From positions 124,001 through 188,000 of the forward strand of contig JAQURM010000001.1 in assembly GCA_028715605.1 (NCBI GenBank): a stretch of 64,000 bases of DNA, in the 5' to 3' direction. The DNA comes from Desulfovibrionales bacterium (GTDB taxonomy: Bacteria > Desulfobacterota > QYQD01). The position numbers and the translations under genes were made by a program. Within the stretch, counting starts at the first letter, position 1, and each line of letters opens with the position of its first letter. This document shows, piece by piece, positions 7,300 through 16,237 of this stretch. The notes under the pieces were generated by a model. The model ran no database searches. It saw only the letters and a list, made by a program, of their open reading frames with translations, and was not told where the DNA came from.

Positions 7300-8439
7300 C
7301 TACCCCAAGATACGCCAATTCAACTCATACCCACCGTCTTTTATAGGGCTCAAGAGAGCTTTTTCGCGCAATCTCTTCAAATCCCGCCGTGCAGTTCTTT
7401 CATTTACGTTTCTGTACAAGATATTAAGTTGCGGACTCTTAAACAGGTCCCCAAGGGTAAAAGGCTTGAGATAATCCAACAAAATCAGCAACAAATCATG
7501 TTGTCGTTGGGTTATATGCCTTGCTTCCCTAAGGTACATATAATAGTCCCGCAATGTAAATTTGCGGATAAAAAATGTAATCCGGCCTTTAATTTCATTT
7601 AGCGAATCTATAACTCCCTTCAGAATAAATTCTAAAAAGGGGGTTACATCGTGTTCTTTGTCCTTTATAGCATTAGAAAACGCCCAAAAATAGTCATCTA
7701 TATTTCGATAATAAAAATTTGAAAGCATTATAGGAACATATTTGATGCCCCCTAGCCGCAATAATAAGGCTTCCACAAGCCTGGCGGTTCTTCCATTTCC
7801 ATCGCCAAAAGGATGAATGAGGGCTAGATGATAATGTGCCAGCGCAGCACGGATTGCAGGGTCCTGGTCTAATATCTCTTTGCTGTTGATCCACGTTATA
7901 TATTCCTTCATGAGGGTCTTTATATCCGCCAGACATTTCGGAGGAACATAAACCCCACCATGTTCCATATTCCCGACCTTGACCGGATGACCTCGATATT
8001 TTCCAGGCATATTGTACTTATATTCAACATCATGGGTAATCAGGGCGTGAATTTTCTGTATCATGGTTTCGCTAAGTTCAGGCACGGAGTCAGTGGCCCG
8101 CTGGCTGGCAATAAAATCATAAGCCGCTTTAAGGTTGCGTATCTCCCTTTCAGCCCGCACCACTTGCTCCTCCTTATCAGACCCAGAAATAATCTGGCCT
8201 ACCCTGTCTTCTGATAAAGGATTGCCTTCCAGCGCCGCTGTGCCAAAAATAGATTTGCGGATAATCTCTTCCTCAAGCCTTGTCGATAACTCAGGCAATA
8301 TAGGTAGATCGGTGACCGTATTGTAAAGTATCCTTGCCTCAATAAGGTGGCTCGTTAGCTTCTCGCTGGAAAATTTCCGGCTAAATACAAATTTTCCAGA
8401 CTTAAAAGTCATTACCTTTTTTATTAAGTTATTGTCCAC
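7300..8439 (-). CDS. Fic-domain protein (predicted AMPylase)
   Basis: A 379-residue Fic-family protein. The catalytic loop HPFGDGNGRTAR is a complete match to the HxFx(D/E)GNGRxxR signature, so nucleotidyl (usually AMP) transfer to protein hydroxyls is expected. Upstream, FGTAALEGNPLSEDRV contains the S/T-x3-E-G-N-like inhibitory element seen in Fic proteins that restrain themselves through an N-terminal alpha helix. The C-terminal part ends in a winged-helix-like region (ITQRQHDLLLILLDYLKP), typical of the Fic/DUF4172-type regulators. The start codon is a GTG; an ATG nine codons later is possible. It stands alone between accessory DNA and nfo. Confidence 0.92.
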   Translation of the reverse strand: MDNNLIKKVMTFKSGKFVFSRKFSSEKLTSHLIEARILYNTVTDLPILPELSTRLEEEIIRKSIFGTAALEGNPLSEDRVGQIISGSDKEEQVVRAEREIRNLKAAYDFIASQRATDSVPELSETMIQKIHALITHDVEYKYNMPGKYRGHPVKVGNMEHGGVYVPPKCLADIKTLMKEYITWINSKEILDQDPAIRAALAHYHLALIHPFGDGNGRTARLVEALLLRLGGIKYVPIMLSNFYYRNIDDYFWAFSNAIKDKEHDVTPFLEFILKGVIDSLNEIKGRITFFIRKFTLRDYYMYLREARHITQRQHDLLLILLDYLKPFTLGDLFKSPQLNILYRNVNERTARRDLKRLREKALLSPIKDGGYELNWRILG

Positions 8440-8564
8440 GATTTTGTCACAAATAATTTATTAAGTTACAGCAAGTTATATAATATATAACTATATTTTT
8501 GTCAAAATATTTGTCAACAAAATTGTCCTCATCTGACTAAACGGCGCCCCCACATCCACGGGGA

Positions 8565-9431
8565 TTATCCGGTCTCCGGATAGAGATCGGATACCAGCTT
8601 CAAAATTGTCGCCAGATTGCGGCGGTCATCCATATCTGATTTTTTCGGGGTCTCAAGTATCCAGGGAAGACCATCAAAAAGGGAGTGCTTAAGAAGAGTA
8701 GCAAAACCTCCCAATCCAATATGTCCTTCACCGATATGCTCATGCCGATCCAGGTGAGAACCAAGCGCCCCCTTACAATCGTTCAGATGTATCACTTTTA
8801 AGCGCTCCAGGCCGATCTCTCTTGCTATCTCATCTTGCAGATGATCCAGCGCCGCCTTTGTGCGCAGTTCGTATCCGCCGGCAAAGGCGTGACAGGTATC
8901 CAGACAAAAACCCAGTCTTGGCGGGTTACCGGCATCACGGACAAGTTGTCCTATGTGCCCTATTTGCCCCCCTATCAGCGCCCCGTGGCCCGCGGTGTTT
9001 TCCAGAAGCAGCGCCACTCCGCTATCTTCTGCCGCCGTAAGTATCCTGTCCAAGGCGGAACTTACCCTGGCCATGCCTTTTTGCAGAGAATGCCCCCGCG
9101 CACTCCCGATATGAGTTACTACATATTCTATCCCCAGAGCATCTGCCCGCCGCATATCCTCCACCAATGCCCCTACCGACTTCTCAAACAGCGCCTTGTC
9201 AAAAGAGGCCAGGTTGACCAGGTAAGGCGTATGAATGACCGCGGGCCTGATGTCCACGCGCTCCCGTTTAGCCCGAAACAGCCCTGCGATCTCCGGTGAA
9301 AGGGCCGGGACATGCCAGGTCCTTGGATTCCGGGCAAATATCTGCATAGCGGTGCAACCTAAATCCATAGCCCGGTCAACCGCCTGATCCAGTGACCCGG
9401 CGATAGACACGTGGACACCTAAACGCATCAT
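8565..9431 (-). CDS. nfo: Deoxyribonuclease IV (endonuclease IV, AP endonuclease)
   Basis: A 288-residue TIM-barrel AP endonuclease that nicks DNA 5' of abasic sites during base-excision repair. Zinc-binding elements are visible in order: LGVHVSIAGSLDQAV, PAVIHTPYLVNLAS, YVVTHIGSARG, LLLENTAGHG, GFCLDTCHAFAGGY, VIHLNDCKGALGSHLDRHEHIG and GLPWILETPK. Length and motif spacing match the family. A GGAAGGA ribosome site precedes the tandem ATG pair. No operon partner is evident. Confidence 0.96.
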   Translation of the reverse strand: MMRLGVHVSIAGSLDQAVDRAMDLGCTAMQIFARNPRTWHVPALSPEIAGLFRAKRERVDIRPAVIHTPYLVNLASFDKALFEKSVGALVEDMRRADALGIEYVVTHIGSARGHSLQKGMARVSSALDRILTAAEDSGVALLLENTAGHGALIGGQIGHIGQLVRDAGNPPRLGFCLDTCHAFAGGYELRTKAALDHLQDEIAREIGLERLKVIHLNDCKGALGSHLDRHEHIGEGHIGLGGFATLLKHSLFDGLPWILETPKKSDMDDRRNLATILKLVSDLYPETG

Positions 9432-9499
9432 AGGTTAACATCCTTCCGTTAGCGGGATACCAGCCGAGGCCATCTTTTACATTTCTTTTGGGAACCCCT

Positions 9500-9650
9500 A
9501 TGGTTCTGAGCGAAACTTGCTGGAGCAGTCCGCCTTAGGCGGATCGAGGGCAAGCAGGAAGGGGAAGGCCAGCCCTTTAGAGGCTGGAAGGGGCAAGCAT
9601 TCCCCGCCTGCGAGTCCCGAAAGGGTCGCTGCGCAAGCCGTGAAGCGAAG
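9500..9650. repeat. Dispersed repeat, copy 1 (inverted relative to 63225-63374)
   Basis: This stretch matches the reverse complement of 63225-63374 across about 150 bases. Shared blocks include CTGAGCGAAA, GCTGGAGCAG, GCAGGAAGGGGAA and ATTCCCCGCCTGCGA. The copies have diverged by small substitutions and one short insertion. It fills most of the 343-base gap between nfo and the next gene; no credible gene lies here. Confidence 0.65.
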
Positions 9651-9774
9651 AAACTAAGGGTTTTTAAAAACGCAAAAAACTCCCGTAGTAATTGCAATTG
9701 ACACCCATTCAATCAAATGATATTTGACATTAAAAACCAAGCCCAAATGGACTGTAGCCCGGAAAGGAATCTGA

Positions 9775-11403
9775 ATGAACAAAAACCTTCCCCCGACCTG
9801 CGTCGCGCCTACAGGTGAGTTTATTTACGGCATCCACAAGCCAAAATACACGGCCCCTAATCTACGGCAAAATGATTATATCATAAACTTGGGCCATGGC
9901 CCTGACCATACCAAGATCGATAACGCAGACAATTTCCCGGCGGATAATGTGCATGTTGCCGCCTCTGCCTGGGTCTTCGAGATCCCCAATGCCTTTCCCT
10001 TTATGGGCGCCACGTTCGTACTCAAGACCTACGCGGACGGCGCGGCGGGGCACGCTAACCCCTTCGAACGCAAAGACGAGAGTAGCCCTGCCCGTTCTTT
10101 AGAGAAATATGAACCCGCCGATGACCAGTCCCTTGAAAATCTGCCGCGCTCTTTGCTTCTTGCCCTGGCGAAAACGTCCAGCGATCCGCAAGTCCTGGCC
10201 AAACTGGCCAATCTCTCCTGTCGCTTTGAGTTTGACCCAAAAACTGACCTGCCTATGGGCATCAGTTACGTAAGGACGAAAAGGGGCGATCTGCGCCCGG
10301 CCATCTTGGATGAGCAGCTTTTTGATCTTGTATCCAATAATCCCTTCCTACCGGATACGTACAAACAGCGTATGGTCTTAATTCCCGGTGTGCAGGGGAA
10401 AAGCCCCATTGTCGGCGAATATATAGGGGCCGGTACGCATATCTGGGAATATCTCCGGGAAAACAGCTACATCCCCTGGGGCCATTATGCCGCCAATATG
10501 GCGCACGATTCTATCCGCTACAAAATCAAGTCCCTCACAGAGAAAGACATAACCGGCCTCCGTCATCTTTATTGCCAAAGGATATATGTCCAATTGGCTA
10601 CTGAATTAGGCCTTGTCGTGCCTGCTAAAAGGCGATCCTTGACCATAAATGAATTAGAAGAACTACGACTGTGCCTGCTTGATAAAATAGGACAGCTAAA
10701 TAAACGTGGCGGCAACTTACCGTTCAATGCCACCATCTGGGGCCAAAACTTTGGTTTTGACCTCTCCCCTTCCGGCTACCGCCTCAATGCCTCACACCAG
10801 CAGATACACCAGCAGTTTGCCCTGGTGCCCCCTTGCTTACCGGCATTCAAGGGCGGAGAAAATGAAACCAGTCAGTGCACGCTAAGCACCTATACCCAGG
10901 GAGATCTGGTGGCCCGGTTCTGTAAGGAGTATAAAGAAAAGACCGGACGGGATTTCTTTGAGACCTATCTCCAGGCCATTCAAAACAATAAGAGGATGGA
11001 TGGCCGGGCCGACAAAGAAAACGATCTGATCTTCTATCAAGATGAAAACGTCCTGGCCTTTGTGCCTAAGGCCCAACGCTCCCAGGGAGAAGTCCAGATC
11101 ATGCCCATGGGAAGATACGGAAATATCCTCGAGACAGATACCCCGGTGCGCAACTCCCTCGACCGCGCCATCCTGATCACCATGAAGGTATTAGAGAATC
11201 TGGGGGCAGAGATGATTACGGCCTACGAGATATCCAGGAGATTCGACCATCCGGACAAAGGCCAGCGCCTCATCTACTGCCTTCTTCCCAAGCATCCCCA
11301 GTCTCCGGGCGGCCTTAGCGAGGGTATGCAGCGGTGGATTATCGGCCATTATCCTGAAGATTTTGCCCGGGCCTGCCGGGATGAGGTAAAAAAGATTGTT
11401 TAG
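9775..11403 (+). CDS. Uncharacterised 542-residue protein, possible HIT/GalT-like
   Basis: I do not recognise a named family. The protein is long, soluble and without a signal peptide. NASHQQIHQQFALVPP carries His-x3-His-x-Gln, reminiscent of the nucleotidyl-transfer loop of the GalT branch of the HIT superfamily, and ETDTPVRNSLDRAILITMKV precedes a C-terminal helical region. The N-terminal part (PNLRQNDYIINLGHGPDHTK, AFPFMGATFVLKTYADG) is rich in turns. It is convergent with the neighbouring PEP carboxykinase gene, only 33 bases away at its end. Spacing of the His residues differs from true HxHxH/HxHxQ motifs, so the fold suggestion is weak; the coding status is strong because of length and codon pattern. 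Confidence 0.75.
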   Translation: MNKNLPPTCVAPTGEFIYGIHKPKYTAPNLRQNDYIINLGHGPDHTKIDNADNFPADNVHVAASAWVFEIPNAFPFMGATFVLKTYADGAAGHANPFERKDESSPARSLEKYEPADDQSLENLPRSLLLALAKTSSDPQVLAKLANLSCRFEFDPKTDLPMGISYVRTKRGDLRPAILDEQLFDLVSNNPFLPDTYKQRMVLIPGVQGKSPIVGEYIGAGTHIWEYLRENSYIPWGHYAANMAHDSIRYKIKSLTEKDITGLRHLYCQRIYVQLATELGLVVPAKRRSLTINELEELRLCLLDKIGQLNKRGGNLPFNATIWGQNFGFDLSPSGYRLNASHQQIHQQFALVPPCLPAFKGGENETSQCTLSTYTQGDLVARFCKEYKEKTGRDFFETYLQAIQNNKRMDGRADKENDLIFYQDENVLAFVPKAQRSQGEVQIMPMGRYGNILETDTPVRNSLDRAILITMKVLENLGAEMITAYEISRRFDHPDKGQRLIYCLLPKHPQSPGGLSEGMQRWIIGHYPEDFARACRDEVKKIV

Positions 11404-11436
11404 TTTTCATCCGGAAAGTCCTTTTTAAAATCCGGG

Positions 11437-13089
11437 TTACTCGACTTCCGCCCGTTCTATCTTTGGAAGTTCCGTATATCTGTAGGGCAAGGATTCTCTT
11501 ATGTTCTCAGGGATGCTGCCATACTTTCCTTCAAATTCTTCCAGGTATTCCTCACGCCCTTTTAAAAAATGCCTGAGCTTCTTCTCGAGCAGGGCCTTAT
11601 CCTCAAATAGCCTGTAGGCATTCATCTGATCCAGATTGGCACGGTCGCACTTTATCGGGAAATAATACCCCAGATAGTCCGGTTCAAAACTGAAACGCAG
11701 TTGCATACGCAATAGGTCATTATAAGCGGCCAGGGATTGCCGCAGTGTCACCTTTTGCTCGTGGGGGCCAATGGTCCCGGTATTGGCCAGATAACATTTA
11801 ATGCGGTTTCGCTTGATAATATCATTAAAAATCATGGCGTGTTCGAGCCGGTTACCCGCTATAAACGGATCCAGGAAACACACCCGCTTAAACTTTCCCG
11901 CCTGCTCCGGATCCCCACCGGTGCTCTCTATCGATTCCCCATAAATAAATTGCATGGCGGCCTGCTCCGGTGTCAGCTTACAAATAGTGTTCACCAGTGG
12001 ATTCCGTGTCAGGATAATTATATAATCGATTTTGTCGGCCCTTAGAGTTTTACTGGCTATCTCCAGGTTCTCACGGGTGACAATCGCCCGTCCATTACCC
12101 GTCTTGGAAATATCTTTGAAGTCAGGCATATACGGATACTTGCTGATGGCCACATTTTCCAGAAAGGCATCTCGTGATTGCGCCGCCCGCAATATCTCCG
12201 GCTGGCTTTCATCCAGCCCCTCGGTCTTGACATAGAGCCCGCCCACCTCAAAGGCGGCGTAACTGGCATCAAAGCCCATTGTGCCCCCGTCATCACCGAT
12301 CATCTCGGAACGTTCTCTGGGCAGTTTTCCGAACTTCCGGCATAGCGTAGTGGTCTTGCCGGTGGCCGTGAGACCGGAAACGGCGGTAACCACCTCTTGT
12401 AATTCCGGGCGCTCGGTCTCCAAATCATATATCCATAAAAAGTCCCGCCTGGCTCCGGTATGCAGGAAAATCCCGGTCTTGTCGATCGCCTTGACCCGCC
12501 AGTTTTCAAACTGAAAAATTCCTTTTTTACCTTCGCCCAGATAAATGGTATTGCGACATATTTTGACCTGGTCACCCCTTTTTTCACCCATCATGAGGCG
12601 GACCGTGATATCCTTTTCTGCCAGTTTCTTCGATTTGTTGGATTCAAAGGCCTCGTCCGTAAAGTATATAATGGTATAGGTCGGCTCTTCCACCACCCGG
12701 GCCGGGGGATAATCCAAAAGCAATTTAAGACCATAAGCAAGCTGGGCATATTGTTCCGGCACTATAAAACGGGCGGTGACACCTTCACGGCCATCGCCAA
12801 CAATGGTATCAAGAGAAATAACCCTATCCTTATTCAATACCTCTACGGCCTTGCGGGCCAGGGCCTCTTCTTCCTCGCCAAACTGGTGATCGACACTGTT
12901 CCGGGTATGGGGAGCGGATCTGGACATCGGTTCAGAATCTGCGGCTACCGATCCGATCTGTGTCTGTATGACCCCCTCCTGCCGTAAGGCCAGTTGCTTT
13001 AGTTCTTCTAAAGAGCGCCCCTCTATCAGACGCCCCTCCGCCTTGGCCTTTTGGTATATTTGCCCCGCTGCTAATTTGAAAGAGTTCAT
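11437..13089 (-). CDS. pckA: Phosphoenolpyruvate carboxykinase (ATP), divergent form
   Basis: Interconverts oxaloacetate plus ATP with phosphoenolpyruvate plus CO2, linking the TCA acids to gluconeogenesis. The kinase-1 motif is SGLTATGKTTTLCRK, the metal-binding motif is IGDDGGTMGFD and the following KTEGLDESQPEIL matches the ATP-type family, although the usual IGDDEH reads IGDDGG. DPFIAGNRLEHAMIFND and RNPLVNTICKLTPEQAAMQF (substrate and adenine loops) also fit. At 550 residues it is slightly longer than the enterobacterial enzyme, with an extra N-terminal helical region. The ATG has a GGAG site. It is convergent with the unknown gene at 9775. Confidence 0.88.
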   Translation of the reverse strand: MNSFKLAAGQIYQKAKAEGRLIEGRSLEELKQLALRQEGVIQTQIGSVAADSEPMSRSAPHTRNSVDHQFGEEEEALARKAVEVLNKDRVISLDTIVGDGREGVTARFIVPEQYAQLAYGLKLLLDYPPARVVEEPTYTIIYFTDEAFESNKSKKLAEKDITVRLMMGEKRGDQVKICRNTIYLGEGKKGIFQFENWRVKAIDKTGIFLHTGARRDFLWIYDLETERPELQEVVTAVSGLTATGKTTTLCRKFGKLPRERSEMIGDDGGTMGFDASYAAFEVGGLYVKTEGLDESQPEILRAAQSRDAFLENVAISKYPYMPDFKDISKTGNGRAIVTRENLEIASKTLRADKIDYIIILTRNPLVNTICKLTPEQAAMQFIYGESIESTGGDPEQAGKFKRVCFLDPFIAGNRLEHAMIFNDIIKRNRIKCYLANTGTIGPHEQKVTLRQSLAAYNDLLRMQLRFSFEPDYLGYYFPIKCDRANLDQMNAYRLFEDKALLEKKLRHFLKGREEYLEEFEGKYGSIPENIRESLPYRYTELPKIERAEVE

Positions 13090-13326
13090 CTTTATTCTCC
13101 ATTTCTGACTAGCCGTATTGTCAATACTTCGCCATCTAACGTTTTTTCCTGTTTTTCATATTAAGCTACACGACCTAATAACTCAACACCATAATTACAT
13201 AAGGATAATGCAGACAAAAGCGCCGACGACGACCGCATAACTATTGAGGGCAAAAAACCGTCTGGATTTTTCTATTGACAAGATACCTAAAATTTAGCAT
13301 TAAACCACTGTCGGGTTTTTTACATT

Positions 13327-13403
13327 GGCGGCGTAGCTCAGTTGGTCAGAGCACGCGGCTCATATCCGCGGAGTCCGGGGTTCAAATCCCTGCGCCGCCA
13401 CCA
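13327..13403 (+). tRNA. tRNA-Met (anticodon CAT)
   Basis: Acceptor stem GGCGGCG pairs with CGCCGCC, the D arm is GCTC...GAGC, the anticodon stem CGCGG/CCGCG encloses CTCATAT with anticodon CAT, and the T arm is CGGGG-TTCAAAT-CCCTG. CCA is encoded. The non-mismatched first acceptor pair indicates an elongator-type tRNA rather than initiator; tRNA-Ile with a modified CAT anticodon cannot be fully excluded. Confidence 0.95.
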
Positions 13404-13637
13404 ATGTCCGTTATTTTCATACCTGCGCATCTACATACCTTTCCCTGGTAACCCATATCCTTTCGCTGCCTGATGGACAGCCTGTGTCAAAAACCACACT
13501 TTCTTCGTGGCCATTTATCATAGAAATAAACCACTTGCAGCCCAAAAGATAGGCTTATACGCAAAAATAGGCCGAAACTAGCCGATCAAATTATGGTATG
13601 TTATTTGCATTATCTAGAGGCTAAGGAGGTAAAGACT

Positions 13638-13796
13638 ATGATAACTTATATATGTGAACACTGGAAACAGGTTGCAAGTTTATCTGCCTTTGTACTGTTG
13701 TTCTATTTTTCGGTATGCGGTGTTCTCCACCTGCAGGCTGAAACGGACATGAAGTACAAAAGATGCTTTGTCTCAGAGCGTTACACCCTGAATTAA
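13638..13796 (+). CDS. 52-residue single-pass membrane or secreted peptide
   Basis: The ATG at 13638 follows an ideal CTAAGGAGGT ribosome site at 13621-13630, so this start is preferred over an in-frame ATG at 13593. The product begins MITYICEHWKQVASLSAFVL and continues through a hydrophobic stretch to a short polar tail with two charged clusters (ETDMKYKRCF). A signal peptide ending near LQAET or a membrane anchor are both possible. I do not recognise a family, and the flanking stretches (13404-13637, 13797-13915) hold nothing else that I can call. Confidence 0.5.
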   Translation: MITYICEHWKQVASLSAFVLLFYFSVCGVLHLQAETDMKYKRCFVSERYTLN

Positions 13797-13915
13797 TACT
13801 TATTATTCAAGGGCCTCTACTTCCTGACATTGCTTAGACGATGGTTCCCTGCCCGTATTCTTCCATATTAAACCCCACACTGTAATAAAGGGCTATATGT
13901 CGCAACGCTATATCT

Positions 13916-15124
13916 TCATAAGGCATTATCTTTATCCACAGCTTCCAGAAGCATATCAAAAAAATCCGGCAGGGCGGAAACAACCCGGCTCCAGTTGGGA
14001 ATCAGAGGGATACCCAGCGGGTCCTCCAAGGTCTGTTCACCCGCTATCTTGATACTATCCGCAAATGCTTCCACGGCTACTGCCTCTTCATGGCGGTCAA
14101 ACGATAGGGAATTTATAATGGCATCGTCATGGTAGCGTTTAATGGCATCCTGGGCCTGTCGCACATAGGTAGTGCGAAGAGATTTGAAAAAGCCCTCGGA
14201 AAATACCACCCCTTCACCGGCCAGGGTCCGAAAAAGATTCTTGGCAATATCCGTCGTCATCTTCATCAAGCCTTTAGAGACGTCTTCGGCGGAAAGCTCC
14301 TGATGCTTATGCTCGTAATTATCGGCCAGATCCGCCTGGCAGATGCCGGCGAGTGTACAGTTCCGGTAAACCTCGGCTAACACTCCTACTTCCAGCCCCC
14401 AGTCGCTGGGGATGCGGTTCCGCCAGGCCAGGTCAGCAACCATGGCAAACTCACCGGACAGAGGATAGCGGAAGCTATCTAAATAGCCCAAAAAGGGTGT
14501 ATGCCCCAGCATCTGCATAAGGCTTCGTATAAGTGGGGTAACAAAGAGGCGGGTCACCCGTCCGTGCAGCCGGTCTGTCACCCGACTATAATAGCCCTTG
14601 CAGAATTCATAGTTGAGCCTGGTGCTGGCGATAGGGAAACAGAGACGGGCCAGTATCTCTGTATCATAGGTCAGGATGTCGCAGTCATGCAGGGCAATAA
14701 CCTGAGACTTCCGGGAGGCCAGCACATAGCCGTAGGCCATCCAGGCGGAAAGCCCCTTGCCTTTATCAAACCGGCTGAATTCCTGTTCTATGGCCTTATA
14801 AAGTGGCTCCAGACGCGGGCCGTCATTCCAGATAATTACCTTCTCCTGGGGAAGCCGGGAGAAAAACTCCCTGGCATATCTGAACTGTTCCGCATCTGTT
14901 CGTCCCATAGTAATCACGATCTGCCTGAGATAGGGAACCGCCCTCAAAACCTCTACAATTTTGGGCAGGGCCTCTCCCTCCAACTCCGAAAACAGGGCCG
15001 GCAGTACCAAGGCAATCGGCCGGATCTTTGTATAACGCATTAATTCCCGCTCTAACGCTGCCTTGTTTTCGCGATTCAGTCGATGCAGTGTGGTAATAAC
15101 CCCGTTTTGAAAAAAATCACTCAT
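13916..15124 (-). CDS. gpgS: Glucosyl-3-phosphoglycerate synthase-type glycosyltransferase
   Basis: A 402-residue GT-A glycosyltransferase. Expected reaction: transfer of glucose from NDP-glucose to 3-phosphoglycerate, giving glucosyl-3-phosphoglycerate, precursor of the compatible solute glucosylglycerate. Seen motifs are LPALFSELEGEALPKIVEVL near the N terminus, KGKGLSAWMAYGY, the DxD-type metal site in ALHDCDILTYD and PLSGEFAMVADLAW with IPSDWGLEVGVLAEVY. A strong AAGGAGGT site precedes the ATG. The HAD-family phosphatase that would finish the pathway is two genes upstream in the same operon, which strongly supports this substrate; a mannosyl transfer remains possible. Confidence 0.82.
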   Translation of the reverse strand: MSDFFQNGVITTLHRLNRENKAALERELMRYTKIRPIALVLPALFSELEGEALPKIVEVLRAVPYLRQIVITMGRTDAEQFRYAREFFSRLPQEKVIIWNDGPRLEPLYKAIEQEFSRFDKGKGLSAWMAYGYVLASRKSQVIALHDCDILTYDTEILARLCFPIASTRLNYEFCKGYYSRVTDRLHGRVTRLFVTPLIRSLMQMLGHTPFLGYLDSFRYPLSGEFAMVADLAWRNRIPSDWGLEVGVLAEVYRNCTLAGICQADLADNYEHKHQELSAEDVSKGLMKMTTDIAKNLFRTLAGEGVVFSEGFFKSLRTTYVRQAQDAIKRYHDDAIINSLSFDRHEEAVAVEAFADSIKIAGEQTLEDPLGIPLIPNWSRVVSALPDFFDMLLEAVDKDNAL

Positions 15125-15177
15125 GAGACGATACCTCCTTAGCCTCTTCTTCCTGTCCTACAAACGCCCAGCCCCGG

Positions 15178-16224
15178 TTAAGCATCAGCGCCGGTGTCTA
15201 TTCTCCTGAATATCTCAATAACGGATACAAAAGTGGCCAGCACCAGCGGCCCCATGATAAACCCTATTAAGCCGAACAGTTTTATCCCGCCCAGGACGCT
15301 GAAAAAAAGGGGAAGAAAGGGCATCTTTGTCCTTTTACCGATGATAAGGGGTTTTAATATATTATCGACCAGACTGATTCCGAAGGCCCCGATAAGGGCC
15401 AGGGCTATCCCTTTCCATATCAGGCCTTCAATAAATAGATAAACGGCGGCCGGAGCCCATATAGCAAAAGGACCAACCAAAGGAACGAAGGAGGCAATAG
15501 CCATAGCCAACCCCCACATAACCGGAGAGGATATACCGAGTGCGGCAAAGGCAATGCCGCCCATAGTTCCCTGGACTATGGCTACAATTACGCCTCCATA
15601 CATGGTGGATATCAGAATATCCTCTATTTGTTTGACCAGCCCGTTTTTCTGTTCCTCAGAAAAAGGAATATAATCACGGAGCTTTTCAAGAAAGCCCGGT
15701 CCGTCCCTCAAGAGGAAAAATATGGAGATGGCCATCAGGATAAAGTCCAGGGTGATAGTTATGAGGCCGCCGGCTCCCCTGGTGATTCCGCCCACCAACT
15801 CTTTACCCAGTCGCGAGATATTATCCATGATGGCCTTGTTTATTTCATTCTCAGGGATGTTAAACAAGGACGCCAGCTTATCTATCACCACCCTTATCAT
15901 CGGATGTCCGGTTATGTCTTTTATGGCCTCGATCTTTCCGCTTTCCGCATACTCGGTCAGGGCCCCCAGTTCCTTTACCAGCAAGAAAAACAGGTATGAG
16001 AAGGGGCCGATAATTATTAACAGGATGACAACGAGGATGATGAGAGATGTAATGGACTTCGATTTTATATATCTGAGGATAAAGGCATAGGCCGGGTAAA
16101 ACAAAACGGAAAATACAACCGCCCAGGCTATGGGGAAAAGAAATGGCTCCAGTATCCGATAACTCAGGAAACCCAGGAGCAATACAAAAAACACCAGGGT
16201 CAAAAAATAGAACCTGTTACCCAT
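15178..16224 (-). CDS. AI-2E family (PerM/TqsA-like) membrane transporter
   Basis: A 348-residue polytopic membrane protein with about eight hydrophobic segments arranged in the typical pattern of the AI-2E/UPF0118 family: an N-terminal pair, a soluble region rich in charged residues (about 85-140), then GGAGGLITITLDFILMAISI-like and SLVDNILKPLIIGKRTKMPF segments, the latter being the conserved family signature. Members move autoinducer-2 or Na+ or export small molecules. Its place inside the glucosylglycerate operon, 13 bases from the phosphatase gene and 53 bases from the synthase, suggests a role in solute or ion homeostasis here; that is inference. Confidence 0.88.
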   Translation of the reverse strand: MGNRFYFLTLVFFVLLLGFLSYRILEPFLFPIAWAVVFSVLFYPAYAFILRYIKSKSITSLIILVVILLIIIGPFSYLFFLLVKELGALTEYAESGKIEAIKDITGHPMIRVVIDKLASLFNIPENEINKAIMDNISRLGKELVGGITRGAGGLITITLDFILMAISIFFLLRDGPGFLEKLRDYIPFSEEQKNGLVKQIEDILISTMYGGVIVAIVQGTMGGIAFAALGISSPVMWGLAMAIASFVPLVGPFAIWAPAAVYLFIEGLIWKGIALALIGAFGISLVDNILKPLIIGKRTKMPFLPLFFSVLGGIKLFGLIGFIMGPLVLATFVSVIEIFRRIDTGADA

Positions 16225-16237
16225 TTCTCGTCGCCTC

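Noticed and set aside
9449-9712. Short minus-strand frame after nfo
   Set aside because: It lies within the dispersed repeat that recurs at 63225-63374 and has no ribosome site or protein-like conservation.
13327-13403. tRNA-Ile with CAT anticodon
   Set aside because: The acceptor and anticodon stem sequence agree better with elongator tRNA-Met of related bacteria, although sequence alone does not settle it.
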